Shown here in pieces: positions 28,519 to 38,653 of a stretch of 64,000 nt of DNA. The stretch lies in assembly GCF_010993735.1 (NCBI RefSeq), contig NZ_WQNI01000020.1, positions 1 to 64,000 on the forward strand. The letters run 5' to 3'. The notes below the pieces were generated by a model that ran no database searches, was not told where the DNA came from, and saw nothing but the letters and a program-made list of their open reading frames with translations. The translations under genes were made by a program, and so were the position numbers. Within the stretch, counting starts at the first letter, position 1. Every line of letters begins with the position of its first letter. Source of the stretch: Chelativorans alearensis (GTDB taxonomy: Bacteria > Pseudomonadota > Alphaproteobacteria > Rhizobiales > Rhizobiaceae).

Positions 28519-29328
28519 ATGGCTGACATCGGCTCCACTTTCCGGGCGCTTCACGAGGCCGAAGGCGCCTTCATCATCCCCAACCCATGGGACATCGGCA
28601 CGGCCAAGCTCCTTGCCGCGATGGGCTTCAAGGCACTGGCGACGACCAGCGCCGGCTATGCCTTCTCGCGCGGCCTGCCCGACGGCGGCGTTCCTTTCCA
28701 AGAAAGGATGGAGCATTGCATGGAGATCGTCGCCGCCACGCCGCTTCCGGTCTCCGCCGACCTGGAGCACGGCAAGGGCGACAGCCCCGACAGCGCGGCC
28801 GAAACCGTCTTCGCGGCCGAGGCGGCCGGGCTCGCCGGCTGTTCGATTGAAGATTCCACCGGCGATCCGGAAAACCCCATCTACGATTTCCAGCTTGCCG
28901 TGGAGCGAATGGCAGCAGCGGCGGAGGCGGCACGCGCCCTGCGGCGCGATTTCGTCTTCACCGCGCGGGCGGAGAACTTTCTCTGGGATCGGCCGGACCT
29001 CGACGACACCATTGCCCGCCTGCAGGCTTTCGAGAAGGCGGGAGCGGACGTGCTCTACGCGCCGGGGCTCTCCGACATCGAGCAGGTGCGCACCGTCTGC
29101 CAGGCAGTCAGCAAGCCGGTGAATGTGCTGGCCACGGCCGCCTTCTCCGTCCCAGCGCTTTCCGAGGCCGGCGCCAAGCGCATATCGCTCGGCTCCAAGC
29201 TCACCACCCTCGCCTTCGGCGCCGTGGAGCGTGCGGCGCAGGAGATGCTGGCCAAAGGCACCTTCACCTATGCCCGCGAGATTATGCCTTTCGCGCAACT
29301 GCAGGGCATGTTCTCACAAGCTGATTGA
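28519..29328 (+). CDS. Isocitrate lyase/PEP mutase family protein
   Basis: A 269-residue TIM-barrel protein of the PEP mutase/isocitrate lyase superfamily. Conserved pieces include IPNPWDIGTAKLL, SADLEHGKGD (metal-binding acidic loop), SIEDSTGD and FTARAENFLW. The catalytic KKCGH loop of isocitrate and methylisocitrate lyases is absent, so it is unlikely to be either of those. It more probably acts as a C-C or C-P lyase/mutase or decarboxylase on a small oxoacid. GGGAGAGG precedes the ATG at 28519. It lies upstream of a TRAP transporter that may import a related acid. Confidence 0.85.
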   Translation: MADIGSTFRALHEAEGAFIIPNPWDIGTAKLLAAMGFKALATTSAGYAFSRGLPDGGVPFQERMEHCMEIVAATPLPVSADLEHGKGDSPDSAAETVFAAEAAGLAGCSIEDSTGDPENPIYDFQLAVERMAAAAEAARALRRDFVFTARAENFLWDRPDLDDTIARLQAFEKAGADVLYAPGLSDIEQVRTVCQAVSKPVNVLATAAFSVPALSEAGAKRISLGSKLTTLAFGAVERAAQEMLAKGTFTYAREIMPFAQLQGMFSQAD

Positions 29329-29511
29329 GGCGGCGGCGCTTCCGCCTTCCCCGAAAGTCGCGTCCGGCACCCGTTTCCCAACGGCGCGCTTGCCGCTATT
29401 GTGCGGCCGCCGGCGCGATTTTTATTGGCATCGTGCCGCGATGAGCTACATTCCGCCTCCTTCCGTGCCGGAAGGGCGCGCAGACAACAAGCATCCAAGC
29501 GGAGGAGAAAA

Positions 29512-30468
29512 ATGCTTCACATGAAAGGGAAATTCCTGGCTGCCGGCGCCATAGCGCTCGGGCTTGGGCTCAATGCGACCGCAGCGAACGCACAGGAATT
29601 CATCAATGTGCTGACCGGCGGCACGTCCGGCGTCTACTATCCGCTGGGTGTCGCGCTGTCGAAGATCTATGGCGATAACATCGAGGGCGTGCGCACGCAG
29701 GTGCAATCCACCAAGGCGTCCGTGGAAAACCTCAACCTCCTGCAGCAGGGCCGCGGCGAGATCGCATTCGCGCTGGGTGATTCCGTCAAGTCCGCCTGGG
29801 AAGGCGACGAGGAAGCAGGTTTCCCGCAAAAGCTCGACAAGCTGCGCGGCATCGCCGCCATTTATCCGAACTACATCCAGATCGTCGCCTCGCAGGAATC
29901 CGGCATCAAGAATTTCGAGGACCTGAAAGGCGAGAGCCTTTCAGTCGGCGCGCCGAAGTCCGGCACCGAGCTCAATGCAAGGCGCATCTTCGAAGCCATG
30001 GGCATGAGCTATGAGGACCTGTCGCAGACCGAATACCTGCCCTTCGGCGATTCCGTCGAGCTCATCAAGAACCGTCAGCTCGACGCCACGCTGCAGTCTG
30101 CGGGCCTCGGCGTCGCCTCCATCAAGGACCTGGCGCTCTCCATACCGGTGACAATGGTCGCCGTGCCGGAGGAAGTGGCTGAAAGCCTCGGCGCACCATT
30201 CCTTTCGGCGACGATCCCCGCCGGCACCTATGAAGGCCAGGACGAGGATGTGGCGACGCTGGCGATCACCAACATCCTGGTCACCCATTCGGACGTTTCG
30301 GACGACGTGGCCTACGAGATGACCAAGCAGCTCTTCGAGAACCTGGACGGGATGGTGGCCGCGCACGCCGCCGCCAGGGCGATCTCGGCGGAGAATGGCC
30401 CGCAGGGCGTTCCCGTTCCCCTGCATCCGGGAGCCGAGCGCTACTACAAGGAACAGGGTCTGCTTTAG
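29512..30468 (+). CDS. TAXI-type TRAP transporter substrate-binding protein
   Basis: A 318-residue periplasmic protein with a signal peptide ending at ANAQEFINV. The sequence VLTGGTSGVYYPLGVALSKI is the hallmark of the TAXI (TRAP-associated extracytoplasmic immunogenic) family. It captures a small organic acid or amino acid, often a glutamate- or dicarboxylate-type ligand, and delivers it to the fused membrane subunit encoded 135 bases downstream. The ATG at 29512 has GGAGGAG upstream; earlier in-frame sequence is non-coding. The ligand is not determined by the sequence. Confidence 0.93.
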   Translation: MLHMKGKFLAAGAIALGLGLNATAANAQEFINVLTGGTSGVYYPLGVALSKIYGDNIEGVRTQVQSTKASVENLNLLQQGRGEIAFALGDSVKSAWEGDEEAGFPQKLDKLRGIAAIYPNYIQIVASQESGIKNFEDLKGESLSVGAPKSGTELNARRIFEAMGMSYEDLSQTEYLPFGDSVELIKNRQLDATLQSAGLGVASIKDLALSIPVTMVAVPEEVAESLGAPFLSATIPAGTYEGQDEDVATLAITNILVTHSDVSDDVAYEMTKQLFENLDGMVAAHAAARAISAENGPQGVPVPLHPGAERYYKEQGLL

Positions 30469-30489
30469 GCCGGTCGACCGAAGCAACCT

Positions 30490-30511
30490 CCCCTCCCCGT
30501 ACGGGGAGGGG
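30490..30511. repeat. GC-rich palindrome between TRAP subunits
   Basis: CCCCTCCCCGT and ACGGGGAGGGG form a perfect 11+11 palindrome, of the same CCTCCCC-type composition as the repeats at 22396 and 55161. Between the binding-protein and permease genes it could act as an attenuator or mRNA 3' stabiliser, favouring the binding protein. Confidence 0.7.
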
Positions 30512-30603
30512 AACCGGGCAAGTGGGCGCAACCCCACACAACTCTGCTTTGATGGCCGCCGGGAGATGCGAGGCCGTGACAGGTATTCAGATTGGGAGAC
30601 GTA

Positions 30604-32733
30604 ATGAGCAGGTCCGAGATTGACGTGACTGCCAGCCTGCCGGCTACTGAGCTTCAGGATCCCACGCACGCCGACTTCCGCCCGACGCTCGAGGGGCGAC
30701 TACTCATGTGGATCGCCGTCGTCTTCTCGCTCTACCAGATCGCCACCGCCGCGCATCTCGTCAGCCTGCCCAGCCAAATCGTGCGCGCCTTCCATGTTGG
30801 CTTTCTGATGCTGCTGGTCTTCCCGCTGATCGCCTCCTCGCGCGACGCGGGCCGTCTCGTGAAGGCCGGGGCCTGGGCGCTGGCGCTCGCCGGTGTCGCG
30901 GTCGCCGTCTACCAGTTCGTCGAATATAGGCCGCTGCTCCTGCGCGCCGGCGATCCGTTGCCGCTCGATATCTTCTTCGGCATCGTCGCGCTTTTCACGG
31001 TCTTTGCTGCGGCCTACGTTCTGATGGGGCCGGCGCTCCCCATCATTTCCGGCGTCTTTCTCGCCTATTGCCTGTTCGGCGAGTATCTGCCGGCGCCGCT
31101 CAACCACCGCGGCTACGATTTCTCCCAGGTCATCGACCATATGGCCTACGGCACCGAGGGCATCTACGGCATCCCCGTCTACGTCTCGGCCACCTACATC
31201 TTCCTCTTCATCCTCTTCGGCTCGTTCCTCGAACGGGCGGGCATGATCAAGCTCTTCACGGACGTCTCGCTCGGCCTCGTCGGCCACGCGCGCGGAGGTC
31301 CCGCCAAGGTGTCGGTGATTTCCTCCGGCCTCATGGGTACGATCTCCGGCTCGGGGGTGGCCAACGTGGTCACCACCGGCCAGTTCACGATCCCCCTGAT
31401 GAAACGCTTCGGCTACCGCGCCGCCTTCGCCGGAGGCGTGGAATCCACCGCCTCCATGGGCGGACAGCTCATGCCGCCGGTCATGGGCGCCGTCGCCTTC
31501 ATCATGGCCGAGACACTGGGCATCGAATATTACGAAGTGGTCAAGGCAGCCATCATCCCGGCGCTGCTCTACTTCGGCTCCGCCTTCTGGATGGTGCATC
31601 TGGAGGCGGGAAAGTTCGGCCTGCACGGCCTGCCGAAGGCGGAACTGCCGTCGGCGGCGCGCGCCTTGCGCGAGCGCTGGTATCTGATGCTGCCGCTCGC
31701 CGTGCTCGTCTATCTGCTGTTCACCGGCTATACGCCACTCTTCGCTGGCACCATCGGCCTTTCGCTGACCGTTCTGCTGATCCTCGGCGGCACCGCCGCT
31801 CTCGGCCTGCCAAGCCAGGTCTTGCGGGTGATCTTCTGGATCGGGCTCGGCCTCGTCGCAGCGAGCTTCTTCCGCTACGGCATCAACGCTATCCTGATCG
31901 CTGCCCTCGTGCTCATTGCCGCCAACATCTTCGTCGAGGGTGGGCGCAAGACGCTCGACGTCTGCCGCGCTTCGCTCGCCGAGGGCGCCAAGACGGCGCT
32001 GCCGGTCGGCATCGCCTGCGCCGTCGTCGGCATCATCATCGGCACCATGACGCTGACGGGCGCGGCCAACACCTTCGGCCAGTTCATCGTCGCCGTCGGC
32101 GAGACGAGCCTGTTCCTGTCGCTCGTGCTCACCATGATCACCTGCATCATTCTCGGCATGGGCATCCCGACGATCCCGAACTACATCATCACCTCGTCCA
32201 TCGCCGGCCCGGCGCTGCTGGCGCTCGGCGTGCCGCTGCTCGTCAGCCATATGTTCGTCTTCTATTTCGGGATTCTCGCCGATCTCACGCCGCCCGTGGC
32301 ACTTGCCTGCTTCGCCGCTGGCCCGATCGCCCGCGAGAGCGGGTTGAAGATCTCCATGGAGGCGATCAAGATCGCCGCCGCTGGCTTCGTCATCCCCTTC
32401 ATGGCGGTCTATACGCCCGCCCTCATGCTGCAGGACGGCGGGCCGCTGGCGGAAAGCGTCGGCTATGCGCCGGCTGTCGCCTATATCGTTATCAAGACGA
32501 GCCTCGCCATCGCGCTGTGGGGCGCCGCCGTCATCGGCTATCTGCGCCGGCCGCTCGCCATGTGGGAGCGCCTTCTGGCGACAGTAGCCGCCTTCACGCT
32601 GATTGCCGCGCTGCCGATCACCGACGAGATCGGCTTCGCGCTCTGCGCCCTCTTCTTCGGTATCAACTTCTTCCTGAAGCGCCCGGCGCCAGTGGAGCCC
32701 GCCCGGCGCAAGGCAGGCGATGCGGCCGAATGA
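30604..32733 (+). CDS. TRAP transporter fused permease (TAXI type)
   Basis: A 709-residue inner-membrane protein in which the small (DctQ) and large (DctM) TRAP subunits are fused, as in TAXI systems. The N-terminal third has about four membrane helices; the rest has the DctM pattern, including GTISGSGVANVVTTGQFTIP, GGQLMPPVMGAVAF and LGMGIPTIPNYIITSS. It probably imports substrate with Na+ using the upstream binding protein. GGGAGA lies before the ATG at 30604 (the TTG at 30592 is less likely). Its stop overlaps the DUF1850 start as ATGA. Confidence 0.94.
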   Translation: MSRSEIDVTASLPATELQDPTHADFRPTLEGRLLMWIAVVFSLYQIATAAHLVSLPSQIVRAFHVGFLMLLVFPLIASSRDAGRLVKAGAWALALAGVAVAVYQFVEYRPLLLRAGDPLPLDIFFGIVALFTVFAAAYVLMGPALPIISGVFLAYCLFGEYLPAPLNHRGYDFSQVIDHMAYGTEGIYGIPVYVSATYIFLFILFGSFLERAGMIKLFTDVSLGLVGHARGGPAKVSVISSGLMGTISGSGVANVVTTGQFTIPLMKRFGYRAAFAGGVESTASMGGQLMPPVMGAVAFIMAETLGIEYYEVVKAAIIPALLYFGSAFWMVHLEAGKFGLHGLPKAELPSAARALRERWYLMLPLAVLVYLLFTGYTPLFAGTIGLSLTVLLILGGTAALGLPSQVLRVIFWIGLGLVAASFFRYGINAILIAALVLIAANIFVEGGRKTLDVCRASLAEGAKTALPVGIACAVVGIIIGTMTLTGAANTFGQFIVAVGETSLFLSLVLTMITCIILGMGIPTIPNYIITSSIAGPALLALGVPLLVSHMFVFYFGILADLTPPVALACFAAGPIARESGLKISMEAIKIAAAGFVIPFMAVYTPALMLQDGGPLAESVGYAPAVAYIVIKTSLAIALWGAAVIGYLRRPLAMWERLLATVAAFTLIAALPITDEIGFALCALFFGINFFLKRPAPVEPARRKAGDAAE

Positions 32734-33089
32734 GCCTGTGCGTGATCGCCGGCGGCGAGACGGCGGTCGTCGCCGCCACCCTCTTCACACTCTCCTGGAC
32801 CCACTCGGTGGAGAAGGTGGAATGGCGCGAGACGTGGCAGGTGCTGCCGTCGGGCCTGCAGATCGTTGAAGCGCGGGTGAAAGGCTCGGGCGCCGGCATG
32901 GAGCCGCCGCCGGATGCGCGTTTCGAGGATGGATGGTGGGTCTATGCGCCGGCGCTCGGCCCCCTGCCGGAAGTGCGCCTTGCCGCCTCCGGCGCCACGG
33001 GAAGCGCTTGGCGTCTGTGCGCCGGCGGGGCGTGCCGCGATGTGGGCGCCGAGCCCGGCGCCCCGGTCGTACTCGAGCCCTGCTCCTGA
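32730..33089 (+). CDS. DUF1850 domain-containing protein
   Basis: A 119-residue protein whose middle (FTLSWTHSVEKVEWRETWQV, then LQIVEARVKGSGAGMEPP) matches the DUF1850 family. The N-terminus MSLCVIAGGETAVVAATLF is weakly hydrophobic. DUF1850 genes are habitually found next to TAXI-type fused TRAP permeases, and here the start overlaps the permease stop by four bases. An accessory function for the transporter is inferred; the molecular role is unknown. Confidence 0.85.
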   Translation: MSLCVIAGGETAVVAATLFTLSWTHSVEKVEWRETWQVLPSGLQIVEARVKGSGAGMEPPPDARFEDGWWVYAPALGPLPEVRLAASGATGSAWRLCAGGACRDVGAEPGAPVVLEPCS

Positions 33090-33099
33090 ACCCGTCTGA

Positions 33100-33142
33100 G
33101 CAATTCCAGGAAAGTGGAAACCGGTTTTCCGTCCGGAATTGC
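33100..33142. repeat. GCAATTCC/GGAATTGC palindromic repeat
   Basis: Outer arms GCAATTCC (33100-33107) and GGAATTGC (33135-33142) with an inner GGAAA-CC-GGTTTTCC hairpin. This layout resembles a short interspersed repeat that I recall as common between genes in Mesorhizobium and relatives. It lies 10 bases after the DUF1850 stop and could also serve as a 3' transcript end. Confidence 0.65.
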
Positions 33143-33188
33143 GACAAAGCCAAGTTAGTTCATCGATGCCATGAAACGATGAACGGAT

Positions 33189-33332
33189 CTAAGCGCGCGC
33201 CGAGGGGCCGTCGTCGCGCCGGGCGCTCGCCGGCCCCGGCCCGCGCATATAGTGGCGCTCCGGATGATAGCGCGGCGCAAAGGCATTACGGATCGCCTTT
33301 ACGCAACTGACCAATAGCTTAACCAACCCCAT
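33189..33332 (-). CDS. Possible small basic protein of unknown function
   Basis: A 47-residue frame beginning MGLVKLLVSCVKAIRNAF, rich in basic residues (RYHPERHYMR, SARRDD). The first 18 residues could form an amphipathic helix. No strong ribosome binding site is seen; an in-frame start 42 bases upstream also exists. It fills a 430-base region without other genes. It matches no family I recognise and may not be expressed. Confidence 0.3.
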   Translation of the reverse strand: MGLVKLLVSCVKAIRNAFAPRYHPERHYMRGPGPASARRDDGPSARA

Positions 33333-33488
33333 GATCCCGTACCTAACACGTCTCGGGCGTCCCTTCGTTCGCACCGTAGCGTCCGTGCGTGAACACTCGG
33401 TGAATTCACGCCCGGATCAAGCCACCTGTCCATGGCGGAAAAGGGGATTTATCTTGGCAGCCCCGTGGCACGGATCTTTCCTTCGCAT

Positions 33489-33508
33489 CTGTGGCTGAAA
33501 AGCCACAG
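33489..33508. other. Perfect 8-bp hairpin downstream of the arsR-like gene
   Basis: CTGTGGCT and AGCCACAG enclose GAAA on the plus strand, a GNRA tetraloop, or TTTC on the minus strand. It is 17 bases past the ArsR-like stop codon. No T-tract follows on the minus strand, so a terminator function is uncertain. Confidence 0.45.
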
Positions 33509-33525
33509 CTCGCTCCCCCAAGGGA

Positions 33526-34206
33526 TCAGCCGCGCAGCATCATCTCGAATTCGCGCCGCCCCATCGGGGTGAAGCGGATGACGCGGCTATCCTTCTCCCG
33601 CCGTGCCCAACCCCTGGTCAGGATGCATTCCAGCATCGCCGCGCCCAGGCCGCCGGCCAAATGCGACCGGCGCACGCTCCAGTCGAGGCAGGTGCGGCAG
33701 ACGGGCCGCCGCTTGCGGCCCATGGTATCGAGATCGATACCGAGGCCGGCGAAATATGAAGCGCCGGCGCTGCTCATCTCCGCCCGCTCGCCATCGACCC
33801 GGATCAGCCCACGCCCAACGAAGCTGTCGAGCATGGCCACCCCCATCTCCCCAGCCAGATGATCGTAGCAGACGCGCGCATCGCGCATCGCTTTGTCGCG
33901 CGGGCCGGGCAGCACGCGCTTCGGCCCGAGTGTGGCCGCAACACCCATAATATTTTCCAGCATCGCCGCCACGCGGTGGTCGGCCAGCGCGTAATAGCGG
34001 TGCCGGCCCTGCCGCGCCACGCTGACGAGCCCTCCATCGGAAAGCTTGGCCAGATGGGCGCTCGCGGTGGGGAGCGCCACCCCCGCCTCCAGCGCCAGCT
34101 CGCTGGCCGTCAGCGCCGTGCCGCCCATGAGGGCTGCCAGCATGTTGGCGCGCGCCGGGTCGCCCACCAGACTGCCGATCTGCGCAAGGTCCGTTCCTGC
34201 TTTCAT
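33526..34206 (-). CDS. ArsR family winged-helix regulator
   Basis: A 226-residue regulator. The first 80 residues are an ArsR-type winged helix: DPARANMLAALMGGTALTASELA, then VALPTASAHLAKLSDGGLV and the wing ARQGRHRYYAL. The long C-terminal part carries CRTCLDWSVRRSHLAGGLG, found in a subgroup of ArsR proteins; the CxxC might bind metal or redox signals, but classic ArsR/SmtB metal sites are not obvious. It is divergent from the DUF1127 gene with 65 bases between starts. Target and ligand unknown. Confidence 0.88.
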   Translation of the reverse strand: MKAGTDLAQIGSLVGDPARANMLAALMGGTALTASELALEAGVALPTASAHLAKLSDGGLVSVARQGRHRYYALADHRVAAMLENIMGVAATLGPKRVLPGPRDKAMRDARVCYDHLAGEMGVAMLDSFVGRGLIRVDGERAEMSSAGASYFAGLGIDLDTMGRKRRPVCRTCLDWSVRRSHLAGGLGAAMLECILTRGWARREKDSRVIRFTPMGRREFEMMLRG

Positions 34207-34271
34207 ACTTCGATCATAAGCAAACTATCTTCGCGCGACAACTGCTATCACTCCCCCTCAAAGGAGTGAGC

Positions 34272-34487
34272 ATGCAGAACATTAGCACCCACCGGCGAGA
34301 CCGCCCTGCAGCTTGGTGCAAAGCCCTGCGCTGCCTGGCAGTCGCCCCGCTCGCCATGGTGCTTCGCCTCGAAGAGCGCCGGCGCCAGCGCCTGCACCTT
34401 TCCGAGCTTGACGACCATCTCCTGGCCGACATCGGCCTTACGCGCGAGGACGTGCGCCACGAATGCGCGAACCCGCCCTGGCGCTAG
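34272..34487 (+). CDS. DUF1127 domain-containing small protein
   Basis: A 71-residue basic protein ending in the DUF1127 motif LSELDDHLLADIGLTREDVRHE. Proteins of this family are small, arginine-rich at the N-terminal side (RLEERRRQRLH) and, where studied in alphaproteobacteria, affect RNA turnover or phosphate/carbon responses. AAGGAG precedes the ATG at 34272; an in-frame GTG two codons upstream is less likely. It is divergent from the ArsR-like gene, which may regulate it. Confidence 0.85.
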   Translation: MQNISTHRRDRPAAWCKALRCLAVAPLAMVLRLEERRRQRLHLSELDDHLLADIGLTREDVRHECANPPWR

Positions 34488-34562
34488 CCGGCGGTCATTC
34501 TGCCATTGCCAGGGGGATAGACATTTCGATCGCAACCGAACCATGAAGGACCTGGACACCAC

Positions 34563-34907
34563 ATGCCGATTACCTGTTTCATCCGCTACGAGATCGATCC
34601 GTTCAAGCGCGAGGCCTTCGAGCAATACGCCCGCAACTGGGGCGAGGCGATCCCGCGCGCGGGCGCTGACCTCATCGGTTATTTCGCGCCGCACGAAGGC
34701 TCCGCCACGACCGCCTACGGCATCTATACGATCGACAGCCTCGCCGCCTACGAGGCCTACCGCGCCCGGCTCGCCGCCGACCCGCTGGGGCGCGAGAATT
34801 ACGAATTCGCGTGGCGCGAGCGTTTCATCCTGAAGGAGGACCGCATCTTCCTGAAGCTCGCCTCCGCGCCCCACGGCGCGCCCCTATCCGGCCAGGCCGG
34901 CGCTTGA
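34563..34907 (+). CDS. NIPSNAP family protein
   Basis: A 114-residue single NIPSNAP (PF07978) domain, a ferredoxin-like alpha-beta fold: [39 protein letters not shown], and [16 protein letters not shown]. Function is poorly defined; members are found near detoxification and regulatory genes. It is on the same strand as the DUF1127 gene, 75 bases downstream. Confidence 0.88.
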   Translation: MPITCFIRYEIDPFKREAFEQYARNWGEAIPRAGADLIGYFAPHEGSATTAYGIYTIDSLAAYEAYRARLAADPLGRENYEFAWRERFILKEDRIFLKLASAPHGAPLSGQAGA

Positions 34908-34964
34908 CGGACGCTTTGCGCCGGAAGATCATCGGCGAGGCGTCGCCTCCGGAAGGCAAGAACG

Positions 34965-35483
34965 ATGCGCTGGCAATGGTCGGAAAAGAGTGTTCTCGGG
35001 ATCGCCGTCGCCCTGGTGGCGGTGCTGTTCGCCATCGGATGGCTGACGCGCGAGGACCCTTCCGACGATCCCTATCTGCGCGTCATGGGCGGGGGCTTCA
35101 TGTTCAATTACCGCGAAGCAGAGATCTTCTACGGCTTCACAGCGCAGGTGATGCGTCCACTCGCCAACGGGTCGGTCATCGAAGCAACCTTCGAGGATCC
35201 CGCCGGCGGCCCGCCGCACGTGGTTTCGGAACGGGTGAGCACAATGACCGACCGCTACTCCCTGCGCTCGCCGCCGGTCCGCAACATCGAGGCGGGAAAG
35301 CCCTATCAGGTGGCCATCAAGGTCTACGACCGCGAGCGCAAGGCGCTTCTGTGGGAAGCGGAGCACAGCTACAAAAGCCAGATCAGCGATCGCATGATGC
35401 CGCAGAAGCCCCTCACCATCGGCCCCGGCTACCACCCTAACCCGGAATTGAGAAGTGAGGCGCCGGGCGCGGCTGGTGAATAG
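34965..35483 (+). CDS. Membrane-anchored protein of unknown function
   Basis: A 172-residue protein with one N-terminal hydrophobic segment (VLGIAVALVAVLFAIGWL, residues about 10-28) and a soluble beta-rich part, presumably periplasmic (VIEATFEDPAGGPPHVVSE, PYQVAIKVYDRERKALLWE). No catalytic motif or known domain is recognised. The C-terminus is rich in Pro, Gly and Ala. It follows the NIPSNAP gene by 57 bases and precedes tRNA-Ala on the other strand. It is likely real given its length, codon pattern and plausible start. Confidence 0.72.
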   Translation: MRWQWSEKSVLGIAVALVAVLFAIGWLTREDPSDDPYLRVMGGGFMFNYREAEIFYGFTAQVMRPLANGSVIEATFEDPAGGPPHVVSERVSTMTDRYSLRSPPVRNIEAGKPYQVAIKVYDRERKALLWEAEHSYKSQISDRMMPQKPLTIGPGYHPNPELRSEAPGAAGE

Positions 35484-35569
35484 CGGCAGGGACGACGACT
35501 TTCAGCGATAAGGCCGTCTCCCGCGGAAGAAGCCGACTTCTTAAAAGAAATCAGTGGCTGAAAGTTGGA

Positions 35570-35645
<76 letters not shown>

Positions 35646-35800
35646 ACACTTCGGCTCCTGCGAGCCGCCGCCGTTTCCGGCGAAGAGGTCTTCGGCGATC
35701 GCTCGCCGTCGTCGTGCTCGCGGCTTCTAAACCTGCCCGGCCGCAGAATCAAGCCCCGCGAGCATATGGCCGGACAAGACGCCGTACGGGCGTCCCAAGC

Positions 35801-36184
35801 TTATCTTTCCTCGTCGTCTTCCCCGACGCCGATGATGCCCTTGACGTCATCATCTTCCTCTTCCTCTTCCTCAAGGAAGGTGTCGTCTCCATCGGTGTCG
35901 ATGTCGACATCCTCGTCGTCGTCGATATCCGGCAGGTCGGTGTCGCCGCCCTTCGTCTCTTCGTCGGCATCCTCCAGCGAGACGATCTCGGGGCTCTCTT
36001 CGCCGAGTTCCTTGTCCTCCACGTCCTCTTCTTCGTCGGCCAGGATTTCCGCTTCCGATTCGAAATAGCTGCGCGGATAGGATTGACCCGTATAGGGCGA
36101 AACCACCGGATCCCTGTTCAGATCGTAGAACTTGCGGCCCGTCTCCGGGCAGATGCGTTTGGTGCCGAGTTGGGGTTTAGCCAC
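35801..36184 (-). CDS. TIGR02300 family acidic protein
   Basis: A 127-residue protein of the FYDLN-acid family. The N-terminus LGTKRICPETGRKFYDLNRD, with DPVVSPYTGQ after it, is the conserved part. The rest is a very acidic tail with runs of Asp and Glu (for example DIDDDEDVDIDTDGDD, EEEEEEDDD). The start is GTG at 36184 with GAGG upstream. The family occurs in alphaproteobacteria, often beside aroA, as here (divergent). Function unknown. Confidence 0.92.
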   Translation of the reverse strand: MAKPQLGTKRICPETGRKFYDLNRDPVVSPYTGQSYPRSYFESEAEILADEEEDVEDKELGEESPEIVSLEDADEETKGGDTDLPDIDDDEDVDIDTDGDDTFLEEEEEEDDDVKGIIGVGEDDEER

Positions 36185-36377
36185 CGTATTGCCTCATCGT
36201 CTCTTAAGGGCTGGGCCCGGCCCCCGGCGTCCTCGGGCGTGCCGAAACCGGGAGGATCCTCTGCCAAGAATTTTCGGACCCCATAACCACAGATCGCACG
36301 CCTGTCAAAGCCTATTGAAACGGCGAGCGCAACTGGATTCGACGTCAGAGCGAAACACCCGGCGCGACGGGGGATGA

Positions 36378-38443
<2,066 letters not shown>

Positions 38444-38512
38444 AGCAAAGGGGCGCTTCGTGGCTTTCCAGGGGGAAGCGGCAAAGCGCATTTTTGCGTT
38501 GGATGGATAACC

Positions 38513-38596
38513 GGCCTGCGCGCGTTCCCATGCGCCGGATTTGCCGCCCCGAGGGGCGGCTTTGAGCTTGGACAAAGCTCGGATGCGCGGCAGGCC
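38513..38596 (+). other. Structured region between cmk and rpsA
   Basis: Outer arms GGCCTGC (38513-38519) and GCAGGCC (38590-38596) enclose two stems: GCCGCCCC-GA-GGGGCGGC (38543-38560) and GAGCTT-GGACA-AAGCTC (38564-38580). Together they could fold into a branched RNA, 57 bases before the rpsA start. It may be an S1 leader, a cmk terminator (only TTT follows the strong stem) or an intergenic repeat. Confidence 0.5.
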
Positions 38597-38653
38597 TGAC
38601 GCAACACGAACCCACCGGCGCCGCCTCGATAAGGGGCATTTTCAGGAGCATCA

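Noticed and set aside
30700-32250. Minus-strand open frame rich in Asp, Glu and Gln
   Set aside because: Antisense of the hydrophobic TRAP permease; such composition is the usual mirror image of membrane protein genes.
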